Counted from the stretch's first letter, positions 53,682-62,365 are shown. The stretch is 64,000 nucleotides of DNA from Natrinema salsiterrestre (GCF_029502005.1 NZ_JAMQOT010000001.1:806001-870000); one strand, 5' to 3'. The notes: generated from the letters alone by a model not told the origin. Numbers and translations are program-made.

Positions 53682-54752
53682 ATGGATTTCGCGACGTTAT
53701 CCGGGAAGATCGCGACCGGACGCATCGGACACGCGCTCTCACGACTCGTCCCCGCCACGTCGATCTGGGAGCGCGAGTGGGACGTCTGCTGCGTGCTTGA
53801 CGGCTGCCGCCTCGATCTCATGCGCGAGGTCGCGGCGGCCGGCCACGACGCGCTGCCCGGCCCCGAGGGCGTGGACTCGCTGTGGTCGGTCGGCTCGCAG
53901 TCCGCCGAGTGGATGGACCGGACCTTCGCGCCCGAGTACCGCGAGGAGATGGCTCGCACCGCCTACGTCACCGGCAACCCCTTTTCCTCACAGTCCTGCG
54001 AACACATTCTGATCACCTCCGACGACGTGCTCCCGCTCGAGGCCGACGACTTCGGCGTCTTCCACGAGGCCTGGCGCGACGAGTGGGTCGACGACGACAT
54101 CTCGACGATCCCGCCCGACTCGCTGACCGACGCCGCGATCGCGATCTGGCGGGCGCGAGCGGAGCTGGGCATCGACCGCGTGCTCGTCCACTACATGCAA
54201 CCCCACGCCCCGTTCCGATCGCAGCCGGGGTGGTTCTTCGGCTCGGCCGACATCGAACACTGGGGGCAGTTCACCGACGGGGACGACGAGGAGGAAATCG
54301 ACCTCGAGGACCTCGAGCCGGCGGAACGCGAGGCGCTCGAGGCGTTAGCGGAGGCCGAAGCCAAGGAAGACGACGATACGGACTCGATGAACGACCCCTG
54401 GATCAAACTGCGGAACGGCGAGCTCGCCCCCGACGCGGTCTGGGCTGCCTACCGGGACAACCTCGAGTGGGTGCTCGACGACGTCGCGCGACTCCTCGCG
54501 AACTGCGACGGACGGGTCGCGATGACCAGCGATCACGGCAACGCGATCGGGGAGTACGGCGTCTGGTCGCACCCGCCCGGAACGCCGGTCCCCTCGCTCC
54601 GGCGGGTCCCATGGGTGGTCCGCAAGGGGCGGGATCGGGGGACCTGCGAGCCCCCCCTTCCCGAGGGCGTTCGCGAGACCGGCACCGACGACGGGACCGC
54701 GACGGACGGCACCGAAATCGAATCGCGCCTCGAGGCGCTGGGGTATCGGTGA
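53682..54752 (+). CDS. Alkaline-phosphatase-superfamily protein (sulfatase-like)
   Basis: 356 residues from ATG 53682. N-terminal metal Asp in DVCCVLDGCRLDLMREV, then RVLVHYMQPHAPFRSQPGWFFGS, and C-terminal ligands in VAMTSDHGNAIGEYG. The nucleophile residue is in CRLD-like context, so catalysis may differ from true sulfatases. No signal peptide. Overlaps the methyltransferase gene (GTGA), suggesting a joint role in modifying a glycan or lipid; speculative. Confidence 0.8.
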   Translation: MDFATLSGKIATGRIGHALSRLVPATSIWEREWDVCCVLDGCRLDLMREVAAAGHDALPGPEGVDSLWSVGSQSAEWMDRTFAPEYREEMARTAYVTGNPFSSQSCEHILITSDDVLPLEADDFGVFHEAWRDEWVDDDISTIPPDSLTDAAIAIWRARAELGIDRVLVHYMQPHAPFRSQPGWFFGSADIEHWGQFTDGDDEEEIDLEDLEPAEREALEALAEAEAKEDDDTDSMNDPWIKLRNGELAPDAVWAAYRDNLEWVLDDVARLLANCDGRVAMTSDHGNAIGEYGVWSHPPGTPVPSLRRVPWVVRKGRDRGTCEPPLPEGVRETGTDDGTATDGTEIESRLEALGYR

Positions 54753-55477
54753 CGAGTTCGTTCCGGGACGCGATCTACGCCGTTCGGAAGGCCCGCCTGG
54801 GGCTCGAGCGCCGCCGGCTCGATTACGGCCGGGAGACGCGCGAGCGGGCCGACCGGCTGGCCGAGGTGCTCCCGGCGTCGGCCGCCGAACTGCGAGGGTA
54901 CGAGCGGGAGTACGACGACCTCGAGTGGTTCCACGACGGCTACGCCGACCGGGTCGACGAGATCCACGCGGCCGGCGTCGCGGCCGACACGACCCACTGG
55001 CGCGACGGGGTAACGCTCTACGTCGTCTGTCGCGCGCTGGGAATCGAGACCGTCGTGGAGACCGGCGTGTTGTTCGGCTCGTTCGACGCGCACATCCTCG
55101 CCGCGCTGTGCGAGAACGGCGGCGGGACGCTGCACGCGGTTGATCTACCGGGCGGGCCGCCGGGGCCGTTCGCGTACGGCCACCTGATTCCTGATCGGTG
55201 TCGCGACCGATGGGACCTGCATCGGGGCGACGCGCGGGAGGTTCTGCCGGAGCTGCTCGAGGAGGTCGGCCCCGTCGACCTCTTCTTGCACGATTCGGAC
55301 CATCGGCTGCCGCACATGCGCTTCGAGTACGAGACGGCGCTGTCGCATCTGGCCTCCGGCGGGGTGCTCGCGAGTCACGACGTGCGGCTCTCGAGGCTGT
55401 TCGATCAGTTTGCGGAAACGAACGGGCTTCGGTCGTGCGTGGTCTGCGATACGGGGATCGCGCGGCGACCGCGCTAG
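54749..55477 (+). CDS. Class I SAM-dependent methyltransferase
   Basis: 242 residues from GTG 54749. VVETGVLFGSFDAHILAALCENGGGTLHAVDLPGG is the SAM-binding first strand and loop; VDLFLHDSDHRLPHMRFEYETALSHLASGGVLASHDV fits macrocin-O-methyltransferase-like proteins. Coupled to the AlkP-like gene. Its stop codon lies within a CTAG palindrome shared with the stop of the convergent next gene. Confidence 0.85.
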   Translation: MTSSFRDAIYAVRKARLGLERRRLDYGRETRERADRLAEVLPASAAELRGYEREYDDLEWFHDGYADRVDEIHAAGVAADTTHWRDGVTLYVVCRALGIETVVETGVLFGSFDAHILAALCENGGGTLHAVDLPGGPPGPFAYGHLIPDRCRDRWDLHRGDAREVLPELLEEVGPVDLFLHDSDHRLPHMRFEYETALSHLASGGVLASHDVRLSRLFDQFAETNGLRSCVVCDTGIARRPR

Positions 55478-55932
55478 GGGTCGTCTCGAGTTTCGGTCGG
55501 TCGATCCATCTGCTTCTCTCGAGCGCCCCCCTCCTCCATCGCGTCGTCGCCCTCGGCTTGAGCGCCACGGAAGACGGCGAGCCGGTCGGCCTGCCGACCG
55601 AGCAGCGCGCGCCCGGCATCGGTGAGGCGATAGGCGGGGACGCCGCCGCTCTGGTCGTCCCGCGGTGCGACGAGGCCGCGGCCGACGAGCGCACGCAGGT
55701 TCGGCTCGAGCCGGGCGCGGCCCACTGCCGGATACCAGCGCTCGAGGGCCCACTTGATCCCCGAGGGGTACCCGGCGTAGCCGTCGCGCTCGCGGCGGGC
55801 GACGGCCTCGAGACAGTCGCGCTGGAAGCCGGTGAGTTCGATCCAGGTGTGGCGGTCAGGTGGGTGTTCGTCGTGGGGTGATTCGGCTGCTCGAGCGGGG
55901 GGTTCAAGGCTCCGCGAATCGTCGTCTGACAT
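55474..55932 (-). CDS. Winged-helix (PadR-like) regulator
   Basis: 152 residues from MSDDDSRSLE at 55932. TWIELTGFQRDCLEAVARRERDGYAGYPSGIKWALERWYPAVGRARLEPNLRALVGRGLVAPRDDQSGGVPAYRLTDAGRALLG is a PadR/winged-helix domain; a short C-terminal extension follows. Convergent with the methyltransferase, sharing the CTAG stop region. It stands at the edge of the AT-rich island. Confidence 0.8.
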   Translation of the reverse strand: MSDDDSRSLEPPARAAESPHDEHPPDRHTWIELTGFQRDCLEAVARRERDGYAGYPSGIKWALERWYPAVGRARLEPNLRALVGRGLVAPRDDQSGGVPAYRLTDAGRALLGRQADRLAVFRGAQAEGDDAMEEGGAREKQMDRPTETRDDP

Positions 55933-56133
55933 GGCTTTCTGTGGGTAACGGAAGCCACGCGGGCCGGTGGTTGGGACACCGGGTCCGCGTCTTCGAGGAC
56001 CGATTCGGGTAGCTGTGGGTCCGTTCGGCTTCCGTTGGTTCAGATAATGAGTGGACACCACTTAGAACTAGTGCATCAAACACAGTACTAGAAGACGGTA
56101 AACAGCGTACAAATACTATCGAATCGAGCGTTC

Positions 56134-56145
56134 TAACACGGTGTT
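56134..56145. promoter_or_regulatory. Small palindrome before the first tandem winged-helix gene
   Basis: AACAC-G-GTGTT (56135-56145) is a perfect 5-bp inverted repeat about 20 bases before ATG 56164, in the position of an operator for autoregulation. Confidence 0.35.
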
Positions 56146-56163
56146 TCGTGTGTTCACGATCGA

Positions 56164-56445
56164 ATGCGACGGCCACGGGTGGACTGGATGACGCGGGCCG
56201 ACGACGCGATCCTCGAGTTCCTTCTCAACGAGGGAAACCGACCTCTCATCGCGAATCCATCCACTGTCGAGGCCAACATCGATTACAAGATCTCGCACGT
56301 ACGGCGCAGACTGCGGGCGTTGCAGGATGGTGGACTGGTCGAGTATTATGATGAAGACCGGGGCCTGTATCGGATCAGTGAGCAGGGTCAGAAGTATCTC
56401 GAAGGCGAACTCGACGCTGAGGAACTAGAACTGAACGAGGAATGA
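56164..56445 (+). CDS. Winged-helix regulator, phiH1-repressor-like (copy 1)
   Basis: 93 residues: MRRPRVDWMTRADDAILEFL, LNEGNRPLIANPSTVEANIDYKISHVRRRLRALQDGGLVEYYDEDRGLYRISEQGQKYLEGELD. Helix-turn-helix of the type found in haloarchaeal phage PhiH1-like repressors. It is tandem with a paralogue 79 bases on, and both lie in AT-rich DNA. Confidence 0.85.
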   Translation: MRRPRVDWMTRADDAILEFLLNEGNRPLIANPSTVEANIDYKISHVRRRLRALQDGGLVEYYDEDRGLYRISEQGQKYLEGELDAEELELNEE

Positions 56446-56523
56446 CAGCGCGTCGTCCAGAGAAATGGATGCAGTTGCCGAGCGACGATCGGATTCTCGA
56501 GCCAAACCAGAGTTGACCGCTAA

Positions 56524-56790
56524 ATGCGCCCGCTGGTATCGTGGATGACGAAATCCGATCCCGCCCTGCTCGAGTTCTTCGAGGAAACGGGGATAGCAAT
56601 GCCACCAGCGGTGGTCTCGTACAACATCGACGGCGTCTCCCATCCGACAGTGAAACGCCGTCTTCCCGTCTTAGAAGATCACGGACTCCTCCGAAAAGTC
56701 GACGACGACCGGGGTTATTACAGAATTACGGATCAGGGTCGTGCTTATCTCGAGGGCGAGTTAGAGAGTGACGAACTCGAATCACCGTAA
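56524..56790 (+). CDS. Winged-helix regulator, phiH1-repressor-like (copy 2)
   Basis: 88 residues: MRPLVSWMTKSDPALLEFFE, ETGIAMPPAVVSYNIDGVSHPTVKRRLPVLEDHGLLRKVDDDRGYYRITDQGRAYLEGELES. Clearly paralogous to the gene at 56164 (shared WMT, RRL, DRG-YRI, YLEGEL), but diverged in the recognition helix, so target sites likely differ. Confidence 0.85.
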   Translation: MRPLVSWMTKSDPALLEFFEETGIAMPPAVVSYNIDGVSHPTVKRRLPVLEDHGLLRKVDDDRGYYRITDQGRAYLEGELESDELESP

Positions 56791-57451
56791 CGAATTCGGA
56801 CCCACGACCCTCGGAATACTATTTTTCGGCTTGCCGAACGGTATATTTCGTACTTGGCCCAGCGAAACGTACTGGCTGCCCGAGAAGCACTACTTCGGTA
56901 ATCGGAGGACCATCTTATCGACCGTGATGATGACGAAGCATACGAAGACTGATTTATTTGACTGAATATATGTGAACTCATTTTTCTCGGTATTTTATCT
57001 ATTACCTGTTAAAATAGTATTTCTCTACTCTCCTGTACCGCATGACGGTAGACAGTTTCGTGATTAATATCCCAATTTTATATCGTATGTGCTAAACCGT
57101 TGGAGGGTAGTTTGATACTGTTTCGCCCATTACATTACCAATAGTTATTTCTTTGGACATCATATTCCCAGGTCTTAATATATCGGTCGCTATTCGATTC
57201 GTAGATCAAAAATCACCGTTCTACAGTGTTTGCTGTATCTGTGTATTAGATTCGGCTTCAGTCGTCGTTTATATCAGAAACGTACTGTAGGTCGCGAAAC
57301 GATGGTTTCCGACTAATACGTCCCCTGTCGGGACTCTCATCCGGGTAACGTACACGGAGGACGGTGATCGCGTCCCAATAATGGGGCGTCCCACAGCGGT
57401 CCAATCTGGTGGTGACGCCGTCTTCTTGGTACGTTCCCGGTGCATAAAAGT
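56791..57451. other. 661-bp AT-rich region without a supported gene
   Basis: Much lower GC than the rest of the window, with T-rich runs. A plus-strand frame near 56833-56945 reads RYISYLAQRNVLAAREALLR then a stop, possibly a decayed gene fragment. Otherwise no gene, and I see no repeats or tRNA. Confidence 0.6.
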
Positions 57452-57946
57452 ATGAAACGTACAATCGCAACGCTGTTAACCGTGGCACTAATAGGCAGTC
57501 TGGTACTCGCCGGGAGTGCAGCTGCCCTTGACGAGGCCGATCAGGAGGTTAAGCAAGAGGACGACATCACTCAGGACGCGGACTGGAATTCTTGGGATGT
57601 CGATCAGAGTGCAGACCAATACTTAGGCGCAGGACAGGAAGCAGATGAGGACGATGTCTACCAGGACATCTATCAAAAAGGCACGGTCGAACAGCACGGT
57701 GATTCGTTCGACGACGTGAACCAGAACAGCGATCAGGATGCTGAAGCATACCAGTCCGCCGAGGACGCATATGACGTTGATCAGGATAGTGACCAGATCC
57801 TGAAAACTACACAGACGGCGGATTCATGGGACGATACGCATCAGACGGCAACCCAGTCGACCAGTACTACGCAGAAAGCAGACGACAGTAAGTACGTCGA
57901 CCAGAATACAGAACAGACGAACATCGTCTACCAGTCTGCAGAGTGA
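57452..57946 (+). CDS. Secreted protein of seven Q-x3-Q-x5-Q repeats, curlin-like
   Basis: 164 residues. Residues 1-25 form a Sec signal peptide (MKRTIATLLTVALIGSLVLA, cleavage near GSAAA-LDE). The remainder is seven repeats of 19-21 residues with glutamines at exact spacing: 31/35/41, 52/56/62, 71/75/81, 91/95/101, 111/115/121, 131/135/141 and 151/155/161; repeats also begin with D/S-x2-D and end with x-A-D/E. Asp/Gln/Ser/Thr-rich, no Cys. Spacing recalls curlin S-x5-Q-x4-N-x5-Q but is not the same. Starts at ATG 57452; an upstream GTG 57440 is less likely. It lies in the AT-rich island. Confidence 0.85.
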   Translation: MKRTIATLLTVALIGSLVLAGSAAALDEADQEVKQEDDITQDADWNSWDVDQSADQYLGAGQEADEDDVYQDIYQKGTVEQHGDSFDDVNQNSDQDAEAYQSAEDAYDVDQDSDQILKTTQTADSWDDTHQTATQSTSTTQKADDSKYVDQNTEQTNIVYQSAE

Positions 57947-58404
57947 CCGGCGTAACCACGTTACTGGATTAGGAGCAATCCTGATCCAGTTACCTTGGAT
58001 TATTTCTGGCACCGACACTGACGGCAGGTGGTCCTCGGACTGGGTGCACGTGACCATTACGTGCTCCCACGGGGGTAGCGGGACGCGTTGCCCACACTTC
58101 TCGTCCCCCGCTACCGCCTCCGGTTTCACTACCTGATCGCTGACTTACTGGATTCTAAGCGGATAGACGGTTCTGATAAATAGAGTTCCAGCATCGAATA
58201 CTGACTGAGATATTGAATTATGAGTTACTCGAACCCTCGATTCATGTGGTTCAGCTGGATATTTTCGCACGGAGGTGAGGGTTGGCCGCTGTAATTATTT
58301 GGCGACACAGACGTGAGTCGGGAAACGATCAGTGATCAGTTCCAGATTCCCCTGTCGCAATTCTATTCCTTCAGGCACATCAGGACACACCCGCTCGAAT
58401 CAGT
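57947..58404. other. 458-bp gene-free region after the repeat protein, with a hairpin
   Basis: No supported gene. A stem GGTAGCGGGACG (58074-58085) against CGTCCCCCGCTACC (58102-58115) has one two-base bulge and a 16-base loop. The minus-strand ORF at 57824-58129 looks spurious. An imperfect inverted repeat around ACTGGAT...ATCCAGT near 57961-58000 could terminate transcription of the repeat protein. Confidence 0.55.
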
Positions 58405-59460
58405 TCATTCGAACACCGGCTCAGTAAACAGCCCCGCAGCCCCCGACAGTCCCGACAACGCATCTGCAGCCAACACCGCCGCCCCGCCGGTCCACGTCGG
58501 CCGGTCGCCCGGCCAGAACTCCTCGTCCTCGAACTGGTAGCCCGTCCAGAAGACGCCCTCGTCGTCGGTCCACTGGAAGAGCCACTCGTAGATCTCGCGC
58601 GCCCGCTCGAGCTCCCCGACCGCGGCCAACGAGAGTACGAGCTCGCAGGACTCGGCGACGGTCACCCACGGCTCGTCCGCGACGCAGCGACAGCCCAGCC
58701 CGTCCTCGAGGTACCGATCGAACCCGGCCTCGAGGCGCTGTCGTGCCGGCTCGCCGGTCAGCACGCCGCAGAGAACGGGATAGAACCAGTCCATCGCGTA
58801 GCGGGACTTGCTCTCCCACGTGCGGTCGAACCGATCGGGCCGCTCGCGGATCGCCGCGCCGAGGTCGGCGCGAGCCTCGAGCCAGCGCTCGCGCTCGTCC
58901 CCGTGGCCGAGTTCGGCCGCGATCGCCGCCCCGCAGGCCAGGCTCTTGTAGAGCGAGGCGCAGCCGGCGACGAGCGCGTCCTCGTACACCTCGCCGTCCG
59001 CGCCGACGGCCCAGTAGATTTCACCGGTCGCGGCCTGCCGAACGCACGCGAACTCGAGGGCGTCGCGAACGGTCGGCCACAGGGCCTCGAGAAACGCCCG
59101 GTCGCCGGTACAGCGGTAGTGGTGCCAGACGCCGACGGCGACGTAGGCGCTGCGGTGGGTCTCCTTGCGCGGCTCGTCGCCGGCGTGGGCACCGTCGCCC
59201 GGCTCGGCCTCGCCGTAGGTCGCCCACAGCCCGCCGTCGTCGTGCTGGGCGTCGGCGAGCCAATCGTACGCGCGGCGGGCGGCCGTCTCGCGGCCCGCGA
59301 CCGACAGCCCCATCGCGCTCTCGACGTGATCCCACGGGTCCGCCGGGCCGTCGGGGTACCACGGAATCAGGCCGTCCGAGCGCTGCACGCGCTCGATGTA
59401 GTTCACTGCGGGCTCGAGCCCCCAGTCGGAAAGCGACCGTCCCGACGAGACGTTGCTCAC
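58405..59460 (-). CDS. Alpha/alpha-toroid protein (GH15- or prenyltransferase-like)
   Basis: 351 residues from GTG 59460. EPAVNYIERVQRSDGLIPWYPDGPADPWDHVESAMGLSVAGRETAARRAYDWLADAQHDDGGLWATY, then ETHRSAYVAVGVWHHYRCTGDRAFLEALWPTVRDALEFA: repeated helical units of a six-hairpin toroid. Overlaps the upstream methyltransferase by four bases (GTGA), last of a three-gene operon with the glycosyltransferase. Sugar-hydrolase or lyase activity is plausible; not proven. Confidence 0.82.
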   Translation of the reverse strand: MSNVSSGRSLSDWGLEPAVNYIERVQRSDGLIPWYPDGPADPWDHVESAMGLSVAGRETAARRAYDWLADAQHDDGGLWATYGEAEPGDGAHAGDEPRKETHRSAYVAVGVWHHYRCTGDRAFLEALWPTVRDALEFACVRQAATGEIYWAVGADGEVYEDALVAGCASLYKSLACGAAIAAELGHGDERERWLEARADLGAAIRERPDRFDRTWESKSRYAMDWFYPVLCGVLTGEPARQRLEAGFDRYLEDGLGCRCVADEPWVTVAESCELVLSLAAVGELERAREIYEWLFQWTDDEGVFWTGYQFEDEEFWPGDRPTWTGGAAVLAADALSGLSGAAGLFTEPVFE

Positions 59461-60179
59461 GCTCGCCCCTCCAGTTCGAAGTAGTAGACGACGCTCTTGC
59501 CGACCACTGGGTCCAGCGCCCGCTCGAGCAGTCGGACGGGGCGGGGCGATTCCAGCACGTCCCACTCCAAAAAGCGGTCGTAGGCCCGCAAGGGCAGCGG
59601 CGACTCTCCCCGCTCGTCGCGGTCCCACCAGAGACACTTCAGCCACCAGTAGGGCGCGTGCAGGGCGTGGGCGAAGTGCCCGTCGACCCGCCGGAACCCG
59701 CGCCGCTCGATGGCGGCCCGCAACTCCTCGCGGTCGAAGATGCGGACGTGGCCGCCCTCCACCTCGTGGTACTCGTCGGAGAGCGCCCAGCAGATCCGCT
59801 CGGGGCCTGCTCGAGGCACGCTCACCGCGAGCGTGCCACCCGGCGCACAGACCCGCCGAAGCTCGTCGATGGCCGACTCGTAGTCGGGCAGGTGCTCGAG
59901 GACCTCGGTACAGCAGACGACGTCGAACGCGCCGTCCTCGAAGGGAAGGCGCAACGCGTCCCCGGAGAGAAAGGTCACCGGGACGTCGGACTCCGGCGCG
60001 ATGTACTGCTCGTGGTCCTCGCGGGCCGCGACCAGGTTCTCCCGCCCGAGATCGAGCCCGACGACTTCGGCGACGTTCTCGAGTGCCGCGGCGTGGACGT
60101 GGCGGCCCTCGCCGCAGCCGACGTCGAGGACGCGCACGTCCGGGGTCAGCGGCAGCCGGTCGAAATCGATCGTCTCCAT
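59457..60179 (-). CDS. Class I SAM-dependent methyltransferase
   Basis: 240 residues from METIDFDRLP at 60179. VRVLDVGCGEGRHVHAAALENVAEVVGLDLG (motif I), FDVVCCTEVLEHLPDY (motif II/III) and FYTEL-like ends. One base separates its ATG from the stop of the glycosyltransferase. Likely methylates the lipid-linked sugar made by its operon partners; inference. Confidence 0.9.
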   Translation of the reverse strand: METIDFDRLPLTPDVRVLDVGCGEGRHVHAAALENVAEVVGLDLGRENLVAAREDHEQYIAPESDVPVTFLSGDALRLPFEDGAFDVVCCTEVLEHLPDYESAIDELRRVCAPGGTLAVSVPRAGPERICWALSDEYHEVEGGHVRIFDREELRAAIERRGFRRVDGHFAHALHAPYWWLKCLWWDRDERGESPLPLRAYDRFLEWDVLESPRPVRLLERALDPVVGKSVVYYFELEGRA

Positions 60180-60180
60180 C

Positions 60181-61551
60181 TCAGCCCTCCCCCGCGCGCG
60201 TTTCGATGGCGTTCCGGTACTCCCGAACCGTCTCGCGGGCGGCCCGCTCCCAGTCGAACTCCTCGACGATGCGTTCCCGTCCCCGCTCACCGAGTCGGCG
60301 GCGGCGCTCGTCGTCCTCGAGCAGGTCCCGAACCGCCTCGGCCAGCGCGTCGGCGTCGCCCGGCTCGACGAGGACGCCGGCGTCGCCGACCACCTCGGGA
60401 AGCCCGCCGCCGGTGGTCGCCACCACCGGAACGCCGCAGGCGAGCGCCTCGCCGGCGGGCAGCCCGAACCCTTCGTACAGCGACGGGACGACTGCCACGT
60501 CCGCGGTGCCGTAGAGCTCGACCATTCGCTCGTAGCTGATCTCGCTGTGCGTCTCGATCGCGTCCGCGATGCCCAGCGTCGAGATCAGCCGGTCGCACTC
60601 GCCGCCCTCGTCGAACTCCCCGACGACGACCAGCTCGGCGTCGATCTCCTCGCGGACGGCCGCGAAGGCCTCGAGCAGGTGTCGAGCACCCTTCAGCGGG
60701 ACGTCGGCGCTGACGGTCGTCATCACGCGCGGGCGGTCGGTGGTTCGCTCGACGGGCTCGAACAGGTCCGTGTCGATCCCGTTGTGGACGACGCGGATCG
60801 ACTCCGGATCGGCCCCGAAGTCAGTGACGGTGCGGTGCTTGGCCGACTCGGAGACGGTGAGGATGTGGGGGAGGTCCCGGACGACCTCGCGTTGCATCCG
60901 GAGGAAGCGATACCACCGGCGGATCAGCAGTCGCTCCCCCCGGCCGCCGGCCGCCTCGAGCGCGGCGTCGCGGTCGACCGTGATCGGATGGTGGACGGTC
61001 GCCACGACCGGGTGGCCCCGCTCGCGGAGGGTTCTGAGGCCGTGACAGAGCGACTGGTTGTCGTGGACGATGTCGTACTCGGGTTCATGTTCCTCGAAGT
61101 AGTCGACGACCTGCCGGCCGAAGACGTAGGGGTCGGGAAAGCCGCCGGTGAGCGCGCTCAGCCACTCGTAGAGCGCGAGGGGATCTCGGAGGTAGGCGGG
61201 CTCGAACTGGCCCAGCCGGTCCAGTTCGTCGACGACGTTCTCGCCCGGCAGCTTCACCAGTCCGACGTCGTCGTCGAGCTCGGGGTAGGGCTTCCCCGAG
61301 ATGACGTCGACGGAGTGGCCGAGGTCGGTCAGGGCACGGCTCAGATACTTCACATAGACGCCCTGTCCCCCCGAATACGGGTTCGATCGATAGCTCAAGA
61401 GGCAGACGTCGAGCGGCTCGTCGGGGAGTCCCTCGGCCTCCGCCGACGGCTTCGACTCCGCCGTCGCTCCCGTGGCGGTCGAGCCACCTGCCGACGCGGA
61501 CGAGGTGAGCAGGCTCCCCCGGAGAAGACGTCTGAGCGTACCAGTGACCAT
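60181..61551 (-). CDS. Glycosyltransferase family 4 protein
   Basis: 456 residues from MVTGTLRRLLRGSLLTSSAS. VCLLSYRSNPYSGGQGVYVKYLSRAL (donor-site start), DIVHDNQSLCHG, LTVSESAKHRTVTDFGADPESIRVVHNGIDTDLFEPV, PLKGARHLLEAFAAVREE, VVPSLYEGFGLPAGEALACGVPVVATTGGGLPEVVGDAGVLVEPGDADALAEAV (GT-B donor-binding EX7E region). Low-complexity N-terminal linker (GGSTATGATAESKPSAEAE). First gene of the three-gene operon. Confidence 0.92.
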   Translation of the reverse strand: MVTGTLRRLLRGSLLTSSASAGGSTATGATAESKPSAEAEGLPDEPLDVCLLSYRSNPYSGGQGVYVKYLSRALTDLGHSVDVISGKPYPELDDDVGLVKLPGENVVDELDRLGQFEPAYLRDPLALYEWLSALTGGFPDPYVFGRQVVDYFEEHEPEYDIVHDNQSLCHGLRTLRERGHPVVATVHHPITVDRDAALEAAGGRGERLLIRRWYRFLRMQREVVRDLPHILTVSESAKHRTVTDFGADPESIRVVHNGIDTDLFEPVERTTDRPRVMTTVSADVPLKGARHLLEAFAAVREEIDAELVVVGEFDEGGECDRLISTLGIADAIETHSEISYERMVELYGTADVAVVPSLYEGFGLPAGEALACGVPVVATTGGGLPEVVGDAGVLVEPGDADALAEAVRDLLEDDERRRRLGERGRERIVEEFDWERAARETVREYRNAIETRAGEG

Positions 61552-61804
61552 CGCAGTCTATCCTGCATGTGTGAGCACTCCCTCATAAACCTCCCGTTCG
61601 TGTACTGTTGTTAGATACCGTTCGGTCTCGAAAAACGATCGGAATCGGCGTCGGCTCCGGGACCGAAAGTCACCGTCTCAGCGCCCAGAACCGCGTTTCG
61701 AGTGGAACGTGAGCCGACGGCCGGACGTCGGGTCCGTACTGTCTCGTCGGACGTGGTGTCGGCAAAAATATATTTCGGTATCGGGTTCCAGTTCGCGTCG
61801 CTCG

Positions 61805-62365
61805 CTATCGGACGTCCCGCCGCATGGCGATCTCGAACCACGGGCAGAGTCGGAGCTGGCGGTACCACTCGGGGTTGGCGTGGAGCCGCTCGTAGGGGAC
61901 CCACATCAGCCCGGCGACCTCCTCCTCGTTGGGATCGAGGCTGCGGTCCGTCAGCGTCACCTGCAGGACGGCACAGACCTCGTGTTCGACGCCCGCGTTC
62001 TCGAAGTAGCGCTTGTACTCGAAGCGGTCGGTCACTTCCAGATCGTCGTACTGGTCGGGCGTAATCCCGAGTTCCTCCTCGAGTCGCTCGCGGGTCGCTT
62101 CCTCCTGACTCTGGCCCTCGACGGGGTGGGAGGCGACGGTGCCGTCCCAGAAGGTCCCCCAGAGGCGCTTGTCGGGCGCGCGCTGGGCGAGCAACACGTT
62201 CCCCTCGCCGTCGAAGACGATCGAGGTGAAGGCCCGGTGGCGAATCCCGTCGCCAGTGTGGGCGTCGAGCCGATTGACCAGTTCGAGTTCGTTGTCGTCG
62301 GCGTCGACGGCGATTACGTCCTGTCCGGCGTTCTCGTGTTGGAGGTCCTCCTCCGGCGTGCTCAT
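61805..62365 (-). CDS. Nudix protein, isopentenyl-diphosphate isomerase (IDI-1)-like, catalytic Cys missing
   Basis: 186 residues from MSTPEEDLQH at 62365. RHRAFTSIVFDGEGNVLLAQRAPDKRLWGTFWDGTVASHPVEG matches the type I IDI core, but the catalytic Cys of the VCGHP motif is Ala here (VASHP). The metal-site region REATRERLEEELGI and the Glu in GVEHEVCAVL are kept. May have another Nudix activity or be a Cys-independent isomerase variant. Not part of an operon. Confidence 0.8.
   Translation of the reverse strand: MSTPEEDLQHENAGQDVIAVDADDNELELVNRLDAHTGDGIRHRAFTSIVFDGEGNVLLAQRAPDKRLWGTFWDGTVASHPVEGQSQEEATRERLEEELGITPDQYDDLEVTDRFEYKRYFENAGVEHEVCAVLQVTLTDRSLDPNEEEVAGLMWVPYERLHANPEWYRQLRLCPWFEIAMRRDVR

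Noticed and set aside
56833-56945. Plus-strand fragment RYISYLAQRNVLAAREALLR as a gene
   Set aside because: No start codon and an early stop; may be a remnant but unsupported as a gene.
57824-58129. 101-codon minus-strand ORF opposite the repeat protein and hairpin
   Set aside because: No start with promoter support; it covers the antisense of the Gln repeats and a hairpin, with irregular composition.
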